Positions 23,601 to 35,755 of a DNA stretch of 64,000 nucleotides are shown in pieces. Made by a program: the position numbers and the translations under genes. The DNA comes from Ostrinia nubilalis (Eukaryota; Arthropoda; Insecta; Lepidoptera; Crambidae), in NCBI RefSeq assembly GCF_963855985.1, contig NC_087091.1:15754154-15818153 (forward strand), read 5' to 3'. How positions within the stretch are numbered: position 1 is the first letter of the stretch; each line of letters opens with the position of its first letter. Below the pieces are notes generated by a model that ran no database searches, was not told the origin of the DNA, and saw only the letters and a program-made list of their open reading frames with translations.

Positions 23601-26600
23601 CGTAACGACCGTGAAAATATACCTACCACCGTTACATTCAGATACTGCTTTAGCGACTACATAATAGAGTAGGTATCTCATTAAGGTTGCCCAATCCATT
23701 TGGATGAAGTAGGTTCAGTCCACCCTTGAATAACACTTAATTTAGCTAAGGACGCCAAAGATCTGTCTAATTATTGCAATATAAAATCAAAGTCGTTTAT
23801 ACCAGTTTCGTAGTAAATTAAACTGTAAAACATATGGATAAACGCTAAATACTAAATGTAGAGCTATTCACAAAAATCGATCGATCTAGCCCGTATAGAT
23901 TAACTCGAAGGCAAGGGAGTGAAGTTTAAATAAGTATAAAAAAATATATAATATTTTACATGGGAACTAAAGATACCTACGGCAACAACAACGTATCGTT
24001 AAGCTACATTGTAGAGTATAAAGATATCTTTAAACTATTGTGTCTCTATTTGTTATTTTACTACGCCTCATTATAACAAAGTCTGAGTGACCGGCCTCGG
24101 ACACATATGAGTATTAGGGCGCTTCACACGGCAAACAATGTGCAAGGCTGCCGCAGCCTCGGCCTCGATAGCACTGTGATGACAAGTGTTTGTTACGAAA
24201 CACTTGCTTACTTATTATTTACTCAAATATTTTTAAAGAATCGTACATAGTCCTTATTTACTAAACCGTTCATTTGCTTTGTTACAGGCACCAATGCCGT
24301 TCTACGCGGGAGATCCCAACAGATTCCCTACGACATGGCAGGCGGATCCAACACAAGGTAAATATCAAATCATCCATCATTAACTGTTATGCACATTAGA
24401 TTTAACACTATAGTAGAAATCATAAACCAAAACTTAGTCTTAATTATTGTTCCAGGTTGGCAGAACCAGTTTGTCCAACAACTACCAACGCAGGCGGGTC
24501 AGACGACGCTAGACTATCAGGGCAACCACACTGCGTACGCGACGTCGCCCCACTACCAGGCCAACACCACGTACACCGTCCAGAACGTCGCTACCACCTT
24601 CGACGTGACTAATAACACGTACTACCAAACTGGGGTTCAGTCCATACCAGCGCAGAGGCCGCCGTCCAACCGTGGCGCGTACACTCCCGTCCCGTCGCCG
24701 AGGGCTCCGCACTACACCACGGAGTACCAGCAACAGTACGCACAACAAGCTCCCACACCCAGTGGCAACGCAGGCAACGATTCCCGACCGGCATCTGCCG
24801 CTTCCTACCAAAACACCGTGCCCACATCGGCTGCGCCCGTTTACACCGTCAGCCAACAAAACTATGAACGCACAGAGTACACGTCTGAGCACACAGAGGA
24901 TTACAACTCTGAGAACGGCACGACTGACGCCAGCAACGATGGGGAGAGACAGGAGCAAACAACACCCAATGGACAGCATTCGGGAAACGCCGAGCCTGGG
25001 TACCTGCAGGGGAGCAACGGTCCGCGAGCTTCACTAGATTGTAGCGGGTATTCAGGCGGCTATAATGGCGGACAGTATAGGGAGAACGGCCAACAGCAGC
25101 AGCAGCAACAACAGCAGCAGCAGCAGAATCAAAATGACTGGCAGCAACGCCAGTGGCAGCATAACCAAAGATTACAAAACCAACAGATGCAAAATCAGCA
25201 ACAACAGATGCAAAATCAGCAGCTTCAGAATCAGCAACAACAACAGATGCAGAATCAGCAACAGCAACTTCAGAACCAACAACAGCAACAGTTGCAAAAT
25301 CAACAGCAACAAATGCAAAATCAACAACAGCAACAGTTGCAAAATCAACAACAACAGCAGATGCAAAATCAACAGCAGCAAATGCAAAATCAAATTCAAA
25401 ATCATCAAAACCAACAGATGCAAAATCAGCAGATGCAACAACAAAACCAGGAGAACGCTGAACAGCAAATGTTCTCTCAATCAGACAGGGTTAATTTAAA
25501 CTCGAGACTGAAAACGATGATATTAAATAAACAGAATCATACCCGAGACGGCACCAACACGCCGCCGGATAAAGGCGACCCTGGAGAAGGGCCGCCTCGG
25601 GTGATAGACGATAGAAAAGGCGGGGTGGGCTCCGTCGGTGATGATAGGAACACTACCGGTCATTTTTTATCGTATAGCCACCATCTCCGAGATAATTACC
25701 GAATAGGCGAGCAAACGTACGCGCTCGCTGGTAATTATGCACAAAACGCCCAAGCCTATGGCGCGGGTGAATTCGGAGGTGGTGGCCACCAAGTATGGGA
25801 GGGGGGGACAGGGGTCCCGAGAGGTTATGATAAACACGCTACGTCGAAGAACGTATCTAAAACTCCTCAAAAGTTACCGTCTTACGCAGACATGAGGGGA
25901 CAATTCGGTGCCTACTCGAATGAACAGTATGGAGCCCAAAAATATGCAGAAATTTACGGTAGTGATAGTTTAAGTTTTAATCAACAAGATAATAAAGATT
26001 TTCAATCGAAGATGCTTATTGGACCAGTATCAGAGATGAATCAACAACTTCGTGCCCCGTCGAGGGACACCAACGCACAAAGAAGAGCTTATGATAGGGA
26101 AGCATATGATGCAAAATTTAGACATCCATCAGCGCCTTTAATTCCAAAATTGGAAATCCCAGATAATACGTATCAATACCACAAAGATGAAAGGTTATTA
26201 AAAACTAATCCCCAAGTTGCCATGAATCAGAATCAGTATTTAAAGCAGAACGAACAGGCGCAACAGAATAGTATTTACCGTGACTACCCAAACGGTATGA
26301 TTGCGAGACCCCAACAAAATACTGTGTTACCGCCAATTTCCTCAATAAAACAAGAAAATTTTGGCCAAAAGCCGCCTAACTTTCAACACTTTCAACCTTA
26401 TCCTTTTGAAAGAAGGCAAGAGCCTGAAGTATATTCTCAAATTCCTCGGTTACAAGAAAATGTGGGTTTTCAAAGATACAGTAGAAATTGTAATGAACCT
26501 AAGCCTAACAATCAAATGGACAACAGAATGGATTCTGTTAAAAATATGTCTACGGAACCTAAGCCACCGTATTACATTGAGCAGATCAAATCCGAACATT

Positions 26601-29600
26601 CTCCTCCAGGAACTAAAATTTACAAAAACAATTATCCGCCACCTAGAAACGAACCCTATATTTATCCTGGAGACGGTGGTCCAGTCACGATAAAAGACGA
26701 AGTGGGATACTCCTGCTGTCGTCAAGGTTCCACTAAAAAACCACCACCTGAGCACTTAAGGGACGGTGCGTGTCCAGGCCTTCAAACCAAAGATGAGATA
26801 TTAGAAGAAGACCCAGACAGCACTGACAAGAATGATCCTAAGAGCCAATCAAAACCTGGCACGCCTGGGCCCGATCCTATGGGTAAAGTTCCTAAAGAAA
26901 ATCAGTTTAATTATTCCAAAGAATATCTAGAGAATCTTGAAAGGTTAAGGAATAACTCCAGAACCGAAGTGCCTGACTGCAATTGTTTTCCAGCTGATAA
27001 GAATCCTCCTGAGCCTGGGAGCTATTACACTCATTTAGGTAAACATTAGGCCCATCATTTAAAACATTTGAGACCTTAGTTCGCTAATAGGAAATTAAAT
27101 TAATTCCAATTTTCATTTTAGGAGCTGCGTCATCTCTAGCGGAACTTCGCAAAGATCTAGAAGCCCGAACCGGCTTGTCGGGGAAAGAACTGAGAATGGA
27201 GAAGATCTGCTACACGGGGAAAGAAGGGAAATCTGCTCAAGGCTGTCCGATAGCCAAATGGGTGAGTGTATGGATCCCAAAATTGGTATTACTCATACAA
27301 TATCTTTAAAAAAAAACATCTAGTGAATACTTGTGTATTTAGTCAACCTGTCCCTATCCCTAAACAGATTAATTTAAAGATTCACGTTTTTAAATCTCAA
27401 ATCAAGAACATCGTTATTTTACTGGATTTTGGGGCACATTCCATAACAATGAGGGCTATCGTTTTAGCGCTCACCAGTTAGCGCCATTGTAGAGTAAGGT
27501 CCTGTCACTTGCTAGTAGCGAAGACAGTGGCACCAACTGGTGAGCGCTAAAGTGGTAGGAGGACTATCGCATTTGCACTCATCAAGATGGCGCCACTGTA
27601 GAGTAAGGTCCTGTCAATCGCCAGGGGTGCCAACTGTTAAATATAAAAACGATAGCCCTCATTAAGTTAACCCTTTTTATCATAATATGGTACACACATA
27701 CACAGTGGTCAGATTCCCATTTGCGCAAAAAACTCAAATAATACCTACCTAACCAATTCCAGGTGATCCGCCGTTCCAGCTACACGGAGAAAGTGCTCGT
27801 GGTTGTAAAATGCCGCGCGGGCCACAAGTGCGCGACCGCCTGGATCGTGGTGTGTCTGGTCGCGTGGGAGGGCATCCCGCAGTCCGAGGCTGATCTGGAC
27901 TATACTCTGCTGTCGCATAAGCTGCACCGCTACGGGCTACCCACTACCCGTCGCTGTGCTACTAATGAGAACAGGACTTGTGCTTGCCAGGGTAAATACA
28001 TTATTTATTAAGAATCTATCTTTACTGCAGCCTGTAGGAGTTGCTATGACAGCATTTCAAAAATAAGATGTCCAAAAATTACTGGACGGTTGGATATGAA
28101 CGTTAGTGCTAGATAGCTTAGTTAGACAGTGTTTAATATTATACAGGCGACAATCATAGACTCCTTGACTTATTATTTAAAACTACAGTTAATTTTTTAC
28201 GTTTACTAATTATAATCCTACCTATACTTTACCTAATATGTAAAAAGCTAACCGTCAATATTAAAAACCGACTAAAAGCACTACAGCATTAATTATGTCT
28301 TCTTCATAAGCTTTTCCCTGGACCAATTTAGAAAGTTTGTATAGGTAGGTACTTATCTCATTTAGAAAAAAAAATTAAATTAATTCTTATTTTCAGGACT
28401 AGATCCAGAAACGTGCGGTGCATCCTACAGCTTCGGCTGCTCGTGGTCAATGTACTACAACGGCTGCAAGTACGCCCGCTCCAAGACCGTGCGAAAGTTC
28501 CGTCTCTCAGTCAAGACCGAAGAGAGCGAGATCGAAGAACGAATGCACGTTCTAGCCACTTTACTCAGCCCACTCTATATGAACCTAGCTCCGAAATCCT
28601 TTGAGAACCAATGCCAATTTGAAAAGGAAGCCTCGGACTGCCGACTCGGGTTCAAGCCGGGAAGACCTTTCTCTGGTAAGTATAAGTATCATCCAAGTGG
28701 TAGTTAAGGCATAATTATGAACGTAACAATGCCGTAATCGGATGACATAAAGCGACATAATGGAATTACCGGTTTAGTATCTTTTTTATAGTGCCGTAAA
28801 CTTATAATGAGCAATGGTGACATCAAAAGACCGACTAAAATATCATTGACATTGCAAGGCATATTGCTTGAAATTTTTTCTTCTGTACATTATGTTAATG
28901 TTATCTTTTTTTAATTTATTCATTTTCAAGAGCGAGTTAAATCTATGTAAGATATTAATTTCACAAAAAATATTTTTGCGTAAAGGGTAATTTTTCCATT
29001 CCATTCATTTACTTTTTTTTGTTCTATGGGCAAGTGCAATGTCAAGAATTAAGTCAATAAGGTTACAGTCTTGGAGGTACTTTGAAATATTTTTTTGTCC
29101 CTCATTAATATTGTATGTTATGATGATGAGGTAGCGTTAAATATCTGGTCTTTCCAGGCGTGACAGCATGCATCGACTTCTGCGCGCACGCACACCGCGA
29201 CTTACACAATATGAACAACGGTTGCACAGCTGTAGTGACTCTAGCACGACACCGCGCGCTCGCTCGTCCGGCTGACGAGCAACTCCACGTTTTGCCGCTA
29301 TACGTGCTCGATGCGACGGACGAATTCGGCTCGAAGGATGCGCAAGATGAAAAGCTACGCAGCGGCGCGCTGGAGATCCTCGATAAGTGAGTGGTGACGT
29401 ATATCTCTTCTTTTATTGTGCAACCTAAGGAAAGTTTCTCATACCAATTGAGTAGTTTGATACCTTAACTCAGTATTTTTCAACCTGTGGGTCGCGACCC
29501 CCTGGGGGGTCGCGAAGCCTCTATAGGGGGGTCGCGAGAGGTTGTAAAAACTACCTCAGTAAAAAAATTCTTATAAAGACAGATTAATCCGAAATCGAAT

Positions 29601-32164
29601 TATACAAATGTTGTAAGGATTTAAGTATTCGGTCCCAACAAACATCTTTGCAACATTATAAAATGCATGAAAAAAAAAGCGAACGGTCGGGGGGTCGCCA
29701 AAATTTTTTTCATACTAGGGGGCCGTGTCATGAAAAAGGTTGAAAAACACTGCCTTAACTAATTTCAAACTAGAACTTACTCAAAACACACTTCATTTTA
29801 GCCCAGATAAACGAATGTTAGCTACTAATAATTAAGTATGATTTAATCATACATATTTAGTTTTTTCCTAAACATGACATTTAACAGAATAAACCTCATT
29901 CCAGATTTCCCATGGAAGTTCGAGTACGGTCAGTGCCACTGCAGCCGTGCAGACGTCACGGCAAGAAGCGGAAGGAGGAAGAGACGTCCGACTCGGCCAA
30001 CGCCTCCAACAACTCGCAGCAGAGTCCCGGCGGGCAGAAGAAGTCTCAGTGCTCCACGCCGGCTCCTCGCACCCCACAGCCGGATAACAGGAATAATGCT
30101 AGCCCGCGAAGCCAGAGCAGCGCCTCCCCCCGAGCCCATACCCCCGCTTTAAACCAGCCCAATACACCAACCTTTACCAACAACCCCCACTACAACTCGG
30201 CGTTCGTCAACCCCAATATGCACAACCAAAATCCCGGCCTCATCAACACCAATCTTAGCAACCCGGCTCTATTAGACATGGCCACCATGATCGACAACTT
30301 CACCGACGCCCAACTGCAAAGCAATCAAATCTCCAGCACTGTGCTCGACTCGCCCTATAATCCTTACGATCAGAGTTACAACCTCCACCACCAAAACGCA
30401 CTGTATAACCCGAACGGTGTACCATCGTTAGTGGAGGGAAACGCTTGCCAAAATCCCAACCCGAATCAACTTCCAAGTTTTGCTTCTGGCTTACAAAAGA
30501 GAGACCACTTCAATGCTCAAAACCCAAATCAACAGATGAATGCGCTTCCCCAAAACCAATGGCCGGACTTCGCTAACGCCGAAATGTTCAACAACGTGGT
30601 GAAGGAGGACCCGGACTCGACCACGGCCCATTTGAACGTTCCACCTAACTACAGTCCCGATTCCAATCGAAGTGAAACTAATTCAGATCCAATGTCCCAG
30701 AAAAATCCTACAGAACCGGATAAACAGAACATGATCGCCAGAGACATGGTTCCTAAATTGTCCGAATTTGAATTGCCCAGCTCACCGCGACTCACAGAGA
30801 TATCTCAACATCCTCAAAGCAAACCCGAGTCGCCGGCTCCTTCACAAATACCAAAATCTCCCAATAATGACGCACTTAATCCGACAGAAGTGCGAAAGAG
30901 CGTGTGGAAATCTCCGGAATCAAAGAATTGGGACCCTACGAAACCAAAGGAACAATTGGTATCAGAGAATGAGAATAGTTTGTTTAGGGTCCCAAAAGCG
31001 AGGCCGCCCTCACGCTCCCAGCACAGCAACCCACCAGAGGGAATGGAGAACTCCACCTTTTTGAAGCCGTATCCTCCTTCTGAGAGACCGCATTTGAGTC
31101 AGGGATACGAGCACAGAAGTCCTTACGACAATAGGCTAACAAATAACCCAACACCTCAAACAACATCTGCTCCTCCAACAAATTTCACGATAAATCACGA
31201 GGAACAAAATATAGCCTTAGCCAACAAAACAACCACCGAGTTCACTGGAAATAATTTTCATGCCGTCAATCAGAATTCCTATGGAAATCAAACTTCTATT
31301 CAAGGGTTCGGCAACTACCCACAAATGCCAAACGCATATTCATATCCGCCTAATCCGTATGGACATTTTAATCCTTATGAAAATAGTTATAACGATTATA
31401 ATAGTTTAGCCTACTACAACGCCGAGAAATATAAACGGGAGGAGCTTCTGAGAAACCCGCATTGCTACAACTCCTACGGGTATCAATACAACCCTAACTT
31501 CGCATCAAACTTTTATCAAAATCCGAGTCCAAACTGGTGCCAATCTTCGCCGAACTGGTGCCTGTATCCACCCCCATTTTCTATTCCTTACCCACCTGAA
31601 CCACCAAAAGCAGAACCCATTGGGGAGGTGACTGACTTTACGGATAATCTCGAATGTTTTAAAGACAGCCAGATGGGTGGAGTGGCCATCGCTTTAGGCC
31701 ACGGGAGTGTGCTGTTCGAGTGCGCGAAACACGAGATGCACTCGACGACTGCGGTCAAAACTCCAAACAGAGTGAACCCTACGCGAATTTCCCTGGTATT
31801 CTACCAGCACAGAAACCTGAATCGTCCAAAGCATGGGCTGGAGGAGTGGGAGGAGAAGATGCGACTTAAGAAATTAGGGTTGAATCCTTCAACGCCGAGC
31901 ACTCCGGGGCCGAACTCGAACTCAGTGTCCCCGGCGTCTACTCCCGGGTTAGAGCAGAGGCAGGGGGAGAAATGGAAAAATAACGAGGACGCGATTCCCG
32001 GCGGGTACACTTCTCTAGCGGCACTGGTGGAAGCGACGAACGCTGCGCGAAGGAGCGGCCAGCTTATGCTGCGAACGGACACGCAAACTACCATGTCTTG
32101 GACGACGCTGTTCCCCATGCACGGTTGCACTGTCACGGGCCCCTACCAGGAGGCCGCCACCTGA
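17430..32164 (+). CDS. Tet: TET methylcytosine dioxygenase (eight exons, 5' end outside or unrecognised)
   Basis: TET enzymes are nuclear Fe(II)/2-oxoglutarate dioxygenases that oxidise 5-methylcytosine in DNA; insect members are also implicated in RNA 5-methylcytosine or DNA N6-adenine modification. Exons 17430-17627, 24288-24357, 24456-27038, 27122-27261, 27763-27991, 28397-28675, 29158-29386 and 29905-32164 total 5988 nt, exactly 1996 codons including the stop, with all junction phases matching. Family hallmarks in order are [23 protein letters not shown], the Cys-rich region ([35 protein letters not shown]), [36 protein letters not shown], then after a long insert [23 protein letters not shown] and [16 protein letters not shown]. 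No CXXC domain is seen; it would lie upstream or be absent from this isoform. The long Q/N-rich N-terminal half is poorly conserved in the family. The match is unambiguous. Confidence 0.95.
20115..20268. mobile_element. ACGCCCGTATTC-type MITE, complete copy
   Basis: About 154 bp with inverted ends: ACGCCCGTAATCATAAAC at the left and GTTTGCGAATACGGGCGT at the right. A truncated relative lies at 8219. Confidence 0.8.
20505..21281. mobile_element. Repeat with inverted GCGGCCGCCCGCGACTTCGT ends
   Basis: CTAGCGGCCGCCCGCGACTT at 20504 reappears inverted at the right end, followed on both sides by TACGCGTGGATCCCGTTTTAC. Between them lie TCAG microsatellites and an AAGTCC-rich segment. The two ends may be one ~780-bp element or two opposed copies of a short dispersed moth repeat. 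A related ACGCGTAGGTACGAAGTCAC block occurs near 54445. Confidence 0.7.
22062..23108. mobile_element. 1.05-kb near-perfect palindromic foldback element
   Basis: Begins CAGTGTGTCCGGGCATG and ends with its reverse complement, flanked by TA on both sides (22060-22061, 23109-23110). The arms are about 495 bp each with only a handful of mismatches; the unique loop (about 22557-22613) is under 60 bp. No coding capacity. The high arm identity implies recent insertion or arm homogenisation. The end motif resembles CAGGGTGTCC of the 11848 element, suggesting related families. Confidence 0.92.
24288..24357 (+). CDS. Tet: TET exon 2 of those recognised
   Basis: 70 nt between TTGTTACAG and GTAAAT, read in phase 0 as [20 protein letters not shown] followed by PTQ and a split Gly codon completed by the next exon. 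Short and without a named domain; assigned by exact phase fit on both sides. Confidence 0.8.
24456..27038 (+). CDS. Tet: TET exon 3: large N-terminal low-complexity region entering the catalytic domain
   Basis: 2583 nt from a TTGTTCCAG acceptor (frame [11 protein letters not shown]) to a TTAG|GTAAAC donor. The first part is Tyr/Thr/Gln-rich. A long Q/N/M tract (about 25091-25470) follows, then a basic, Tyr-rich linker, and finally the start of the Cys-rich catalytic module ([45 protein letters not shown]). The frame would run in-frame through the donor to a stop at 27047-27049, so intron retention would truncate the enzyme before the active site. Confidence 0.93.
25091..25470 (+). repeat. CAG/CAA-rich tract encoding (QQQ-M/L-QN) repeats
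   Basis: Inside TET exon 3, interrupted CAG and CAA codons encode runs of Gln punctuated by Met/Leu-Gln-Asn ([13 protein letters not shown]) over about 115 codons. Mixed CAA/CAG usage argues against simple recent slippage. The 5' 30 codons also contain a purer poly-Gln run. Such tracts often vary in length between individuals. Confidence 0.95.
27122..27261 (+). CDS. Tet: TET exon 4: start of the conserved Cys-rich region
   Basis: 140 nt, completing the split Gly codon and reading [18 protein letters not shown] then [18 protein letters not shown], a signature segment of the TET Cys-rich N-terminal subdomain. Ends on an intact Trp codon before GTGAGT. Only an 83-bp intron separates it from exon 3. 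Confidence 0.96.
27447..27663. mobile_element. MITE with TGAGGGCTATCG inverted ends, in a TET intron
   Basis: AATGAGGGCTATCGTTTTAG at the left matches the inverted right end AAAACGATAGCCCTCATT. Inside, GTAGAGTAAGGTCCTGTCA occurs twice about 120 bp apart, as do GGTGAGCGCTAA-like words. About 215 bp, non-coding. Confidence 0.8.
27763..27991 (+). CDS. Tet: TET exon 5: Cys-rich region
   Basis: 229 nt reading [20 protein letters not shown], then [19 protein letters not shown] and ending [15 protein letters not shown]. The Cys and His positions match the zinc-binding pattern of TET Cys-rich domains. The donor GTAAAT leaves one base for the next exon. Confidence 0.97.
28397..28675 (+). CDS. Tet: TET exon 6: Cys-rich region and DNA-contacting segment
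   Basis: 279 nt reading [20 protein letters not shown] and continuing [17 protein letters not shown], one of the most invariant stretches of the family, ending [12 protein letters not shown]. It separates exon 5 from the iron-binding exon by canonical splice sites. Confidence 0.97.
29158..29386 (+). CDS. Tet: TET exon 7: HxD iron-binding exon
   Basis: 229 nt reading [20 protein letters not shown]. The Fe(II) ligands His (29193-29195) and Asp (29199-29201) of the HxD motif are intact, so the enzyme is predicted to be catalytically competent. [11 protein letters not shown] and [13 protein letters not shown] follow. The donor is GTGAGT at 29387. Confidence 0.97.
29471..29752. mobile_element. 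hAT MITE in the TET intron before the last exon
   Basis: Ends CAGTATTTTTCAACC and GGTTGAAAAACACTG, flanked by a perfect 8-bp duplication CCTTAACT (29463-29470 and 29753-29760). The interior has GGGTCGCGACCCCC. This end type and 8-bp target duplication are diagnostic of the hAT superfamily. Confidence 0.93.
29905..32164 (+). CDS. Tet: TET terminal exon: low-complexity insert and distal catalytic half
   Basis: 2260 nt from a CTCATTCCAG acceptor to TGA at 32162. It opens with a basic segment ([20 protein letters not shown]), then about 530 residues rich in Asn, Pro, Ser and Tyr: the disordered insert that interrupts the double-stranded beta-helix in all TETs. The fold resumes at [19 protein letters not shown] with the second iron-binding His (31739-31741) and [15 protein letters not shown] carrying the 2-oxoglutarate-binding Arg. 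The tail is [12 protein letters not shown], matching the family's conserved VTGPY end. Confidence 0.96.
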
Positions 32165-33300
32165 CGTCGCGCCCGCCGCGCCACCCCCGCGGCCCCCTAA
32201 TCAATAAGCTCCTTTAACTCTCAGTAGTCGCAGTCGATGCGAGCTTCCCGAACGTTCCGTAGTTCCTGGATCTTAACTTTAGGCGCTGAGGATGCGTACT
32301 TTGTGCGTCCCAAATTCCTGTTTAACGTTGGAATTGACTACCGTTCTATCGAAGTATTTTGTAACCGAGTGAGTTTTCAATCAAAGATAAGTTTAAGTTT
32401 AATAGTGTTTATCGCATTTCAGCTAGTCTTACGTTATCGCTTAGTGTCGATCGTGTATCGTTCGAGTGACCGTAATCGTGTAGAGTTCTTTGTATATTCT
32501 TGTCGTAATTTTAGTTTGCGCCGGGGTCGAATCGGCCGTTTCTGGAATTAGTTTAATTATTTTTACGTTCTGTGCTGTATAAAATAGTGACGTTTAGCAT
32601 TTTGTCTGCATATTTTGTCGATGTTTTCTAATTAAGCGCATAATCCGCTTTATGCGACGCAATGATCTCAATAACTACTAACCTACGAGTATGTATGTAT
32701 GTGCTCAGAACAAAAGTACAAAACATCACGAGGAGGTTGTGCGTACTCGACGACGTGTTTATTGATATTTTTGTACCTTTGTCTGTGTATTAGTTGATTT
32801 ATTTTATGTGTATTTTGTAATGATTACCATTCCTCTGCCTTTGTTTACATTGATTGTTTTGGCATTTCATTAGTTACTCGAAACATGGCGTTGTCGCCGC
32901 AGTGTATTTTATTCAACAAAGACATGAGTGCTTTTCTATTAGGTTAAGATGTGTGTATTTTTAACTTTTTAGAATATTTAACTTATTTATATTATTGTAT
33001 TACGTGAATCATTATCAAATCATTTCTTTGTAATAATTTAGTATTATGGTAGACGTTAATATTTAATATATTTGCTTTATGAGTCGACATTAAATTATTG
33101 CAGTTGTTTTGTGCATGTTCAAGGAGCCTTCTTTACTCTCGAGTGCCTGTACTTTGGCTAGCCGATGATATTATGTGGAGCGAATCTTCTCACTCATGTG
33201 ACCTTATTGTTTGTTCGTGTAATTGATCACTTTCTTGTTTAGCGACGATAAATTTTATAAATTAGAAAACATACAATAAAAGATGAATAATAAACATACA
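32165..33300 (+). other. Probable TET 3' UTR
   Basis: Downstream of the TGA the sequence becomes AT-rich. The best early polyadenylation hexamer is AATAAA at 33275-33280, followed by a second AATAAT. The actual cleavage site cannot be read from sequence alone, and longer 3' UTR forms to about 34200 are possible. Confidence 0.5.
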
Positions 33301-35129
33301 TTTATAAGAATAGGATACGTTCAAGGAAAAAAATCAGGCGCTTGGAAAGATATAAAGTAGGCATATTATTGAAAATGAATGAAAACATACTGATAAATAG
33401 TTATTAATATATAATTAGAGTAAGAAAAAGTTTGTTTTAAAGATTAAACTATTGATATAGTTTATATTTTTTACGTGTACGTATTTATTGAATGGTAAAT
33501 TTATTGGGACGAACGTGAAAATTATTTATAAGTAAAAGTTTTGAGAGCAAAACTTATAAAAACTAAGCAATAATAGACATCGGGGTCTATGTACATTGTA
33601 ATACGTAGGAATGAAATATTATAACGAATGGTGCGAAATTGTCGTCGGTCTTATGGAGTGCTTGGCGTTTGGATTCTTACGAAATTGCCTAAATTGTATT
33701 CGGATATTGTTTTAAGTGAAGCGTTGGTAAAATGCCCTAGAGTTCTTGCCATTTTACTAGTTGCCAATCATGTTAACTGATGCATTGAGTGACAAGACAT
33801 ATCAGAGCAATCGCAGTTGTATCAATAGTTTGTAACCGAATCGAGCAGAAACAGGCAAGGTTGTACTAAATGTAATCGAATACACTTCCTTAGATTATCT
33901 CGGGTCTTTTGTAAGAAACTAATGTATCATTTAGGTCACTAGCAACCTGTGATATACCCATTAACTCACGTGCGTGTGTGTCTGTCTCCAGTGTGTTCTA
34001 GTATACCATTGAAACCAAATCGACCAGTATTGACAAAATGTTGTAACCAAAAATACAATTTGTTTGTAGATGGGTATTGCCAATGTGGGTTTTATACGAA
34101 ACCGCTTTTGTGTTACGATGGACTTTGTAACGATATTTTTATTATTGTCTTCTGCCAAAACAAAAGAGTAATCGAATGTGTCATGTAAATAGAACTACCA
34201 TTATTTATTAATACAATAATTTAAAAAGACTTCGCATGTTTCATTTATTACCCCATTATCAAACTTCACACCTTATTTCATTTTCAAATACTTAGGTAAG
34301 TACATAAACATAGAATAAGGACTTGCCATTTTAAATAAAAGACAAATTATTTTAGTTATTTTTTATAAAATCCAATATAAAAAAAACAATAACAACACCA
34401 CGAATTATCTTATAAATATAATATAGCTTAATTTAGTAAAAATTGATTTATATTTAATCAAAAAAACTTAAAAAACCGTGGAATATTTTCATAGACATTT
34501 TAAGACGAGAAAAATCTCAAAATTATAAAATATTTTTCATACAATTCATCGATTTGAGCATTAAAATTATTTCATTGTCAGTCTTAGCACTAATTACTTA
34601 ATTAATCTTACATAAGTTTTTTTTGCATTGGTAACCCCACATATTTGTAACTTTATTTTAACATGTTTACATTTATACATAGATGTGGAATGTATTTATT
34701 ATGGCTGTTTTTTACATACGTTAGGAATTTAAAACATTTTATATTAGCCTCAAAAATCTTGTTTAAATACTTATGGTAGAATCTTTAATATTATTTTAAA
34801 ATATATGATTTTGGACACATTTTTTTTACAAAAATAGGTCAAAAACTTATTTTTATTTCATCTTAACAAGAATTTTGATTTTCATGAAAAACTTAATAAG
34901 TACTGTACAATAATACTTAAATATTATTAGCAAATTGAACGTGGGACGGATGAGTAAGTACCGAAGTTTTCCAGTTCTAAAGCTCTATACTTGAAGCTCG
35001 TAGTTTTTCTTTTCCACTAGGATACATGTTTTTTTATAGGTATGTTTGGTCAGGGTCTTTAGACATTTTAATATTAGTGATCCTTTTAAATCAAAATCTA
35101 AATTGGGAAGTTGAAACGATAATGTTGGT
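33301..35129. other. Intergenic space between convergent TET and PDSS2
   Basis: AT-rich sequence without a supported gene. On the minus strand an AATAAA within AATAAAAATAAG near 34845-34856 could polyadenylate PDSS2. The last ~100 bp begin the GCGACTACGGC-rich repeat region. Confidence 0.5.
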
Positions 35130-35755
35130 GACTACGGCGCGACTTATTCGCGACTACGGCTCAACTGCTACGCGAATACTACGCGACTATGGCGCTACAG
35201 TTTCGTTCGCTGCTTCTTGCTGCGCCCATATTAAACGCCGATGTACGATGTTTGACTATGCATTCTGTCTTATTTACTTATAACTGATACAGAACATATA
35301 TCCTAGCGTTCATTACTTTACTTTATATCTCGTGGTGCAAAGCGACGATGATGTTGGCGAGCGCAGTGCGCGCGTCACCGGTCGGGAAGCTATCGAGCCG
35401 TATGTGTATATATCTAAACGATCAAATATGAGATAGATATTATATCAATTTGTGGAGCCTAGCTCTTATTTACCAAAGACTATATTTAGAACATGTATCC
35501 TAGTGACTCCTAGCCCCGTACGTCAAATCTCGTGGTGCATAGCAACGATGATGTTGGCGAGCGCACGCGACCAACGGCGCGACTGCTACGCGGCTACGGC
35601 GCGACTAACTATAGTAGCTAAGTTTGCGCTACTTCTTACAGCACCACATTAAACGCTGATGTTTGACCGCTGTATGTGAGTGTGTGGGAGTTTCCGCTGT
35701 GTATATGCTTATGGCTCTTATTTACCTATAATGACATAGAACATGTATCCTAGTG

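Larger units (their letters stand above)
17628..24287. other. TET intron, 6.7 kb
   Basis: Holds an imperfect direct repeat at about 17868-17946 (GTTACCACATTCAGC twice), the MITE at 20115, the paired-end repeat at 20505, the foldback element at 22062 and a TCAG microsatellite near 20640. No further exon is supported. Confidence 0.7.

Noticed and set aside
24509..25480. Opposite-strand frames over TET exon 3 (156 and 102 codons, Leu-rich)
   Set aside because: Complement of the CAG/CAA tract and neighbouring codons; the family match lies on the plus strand.
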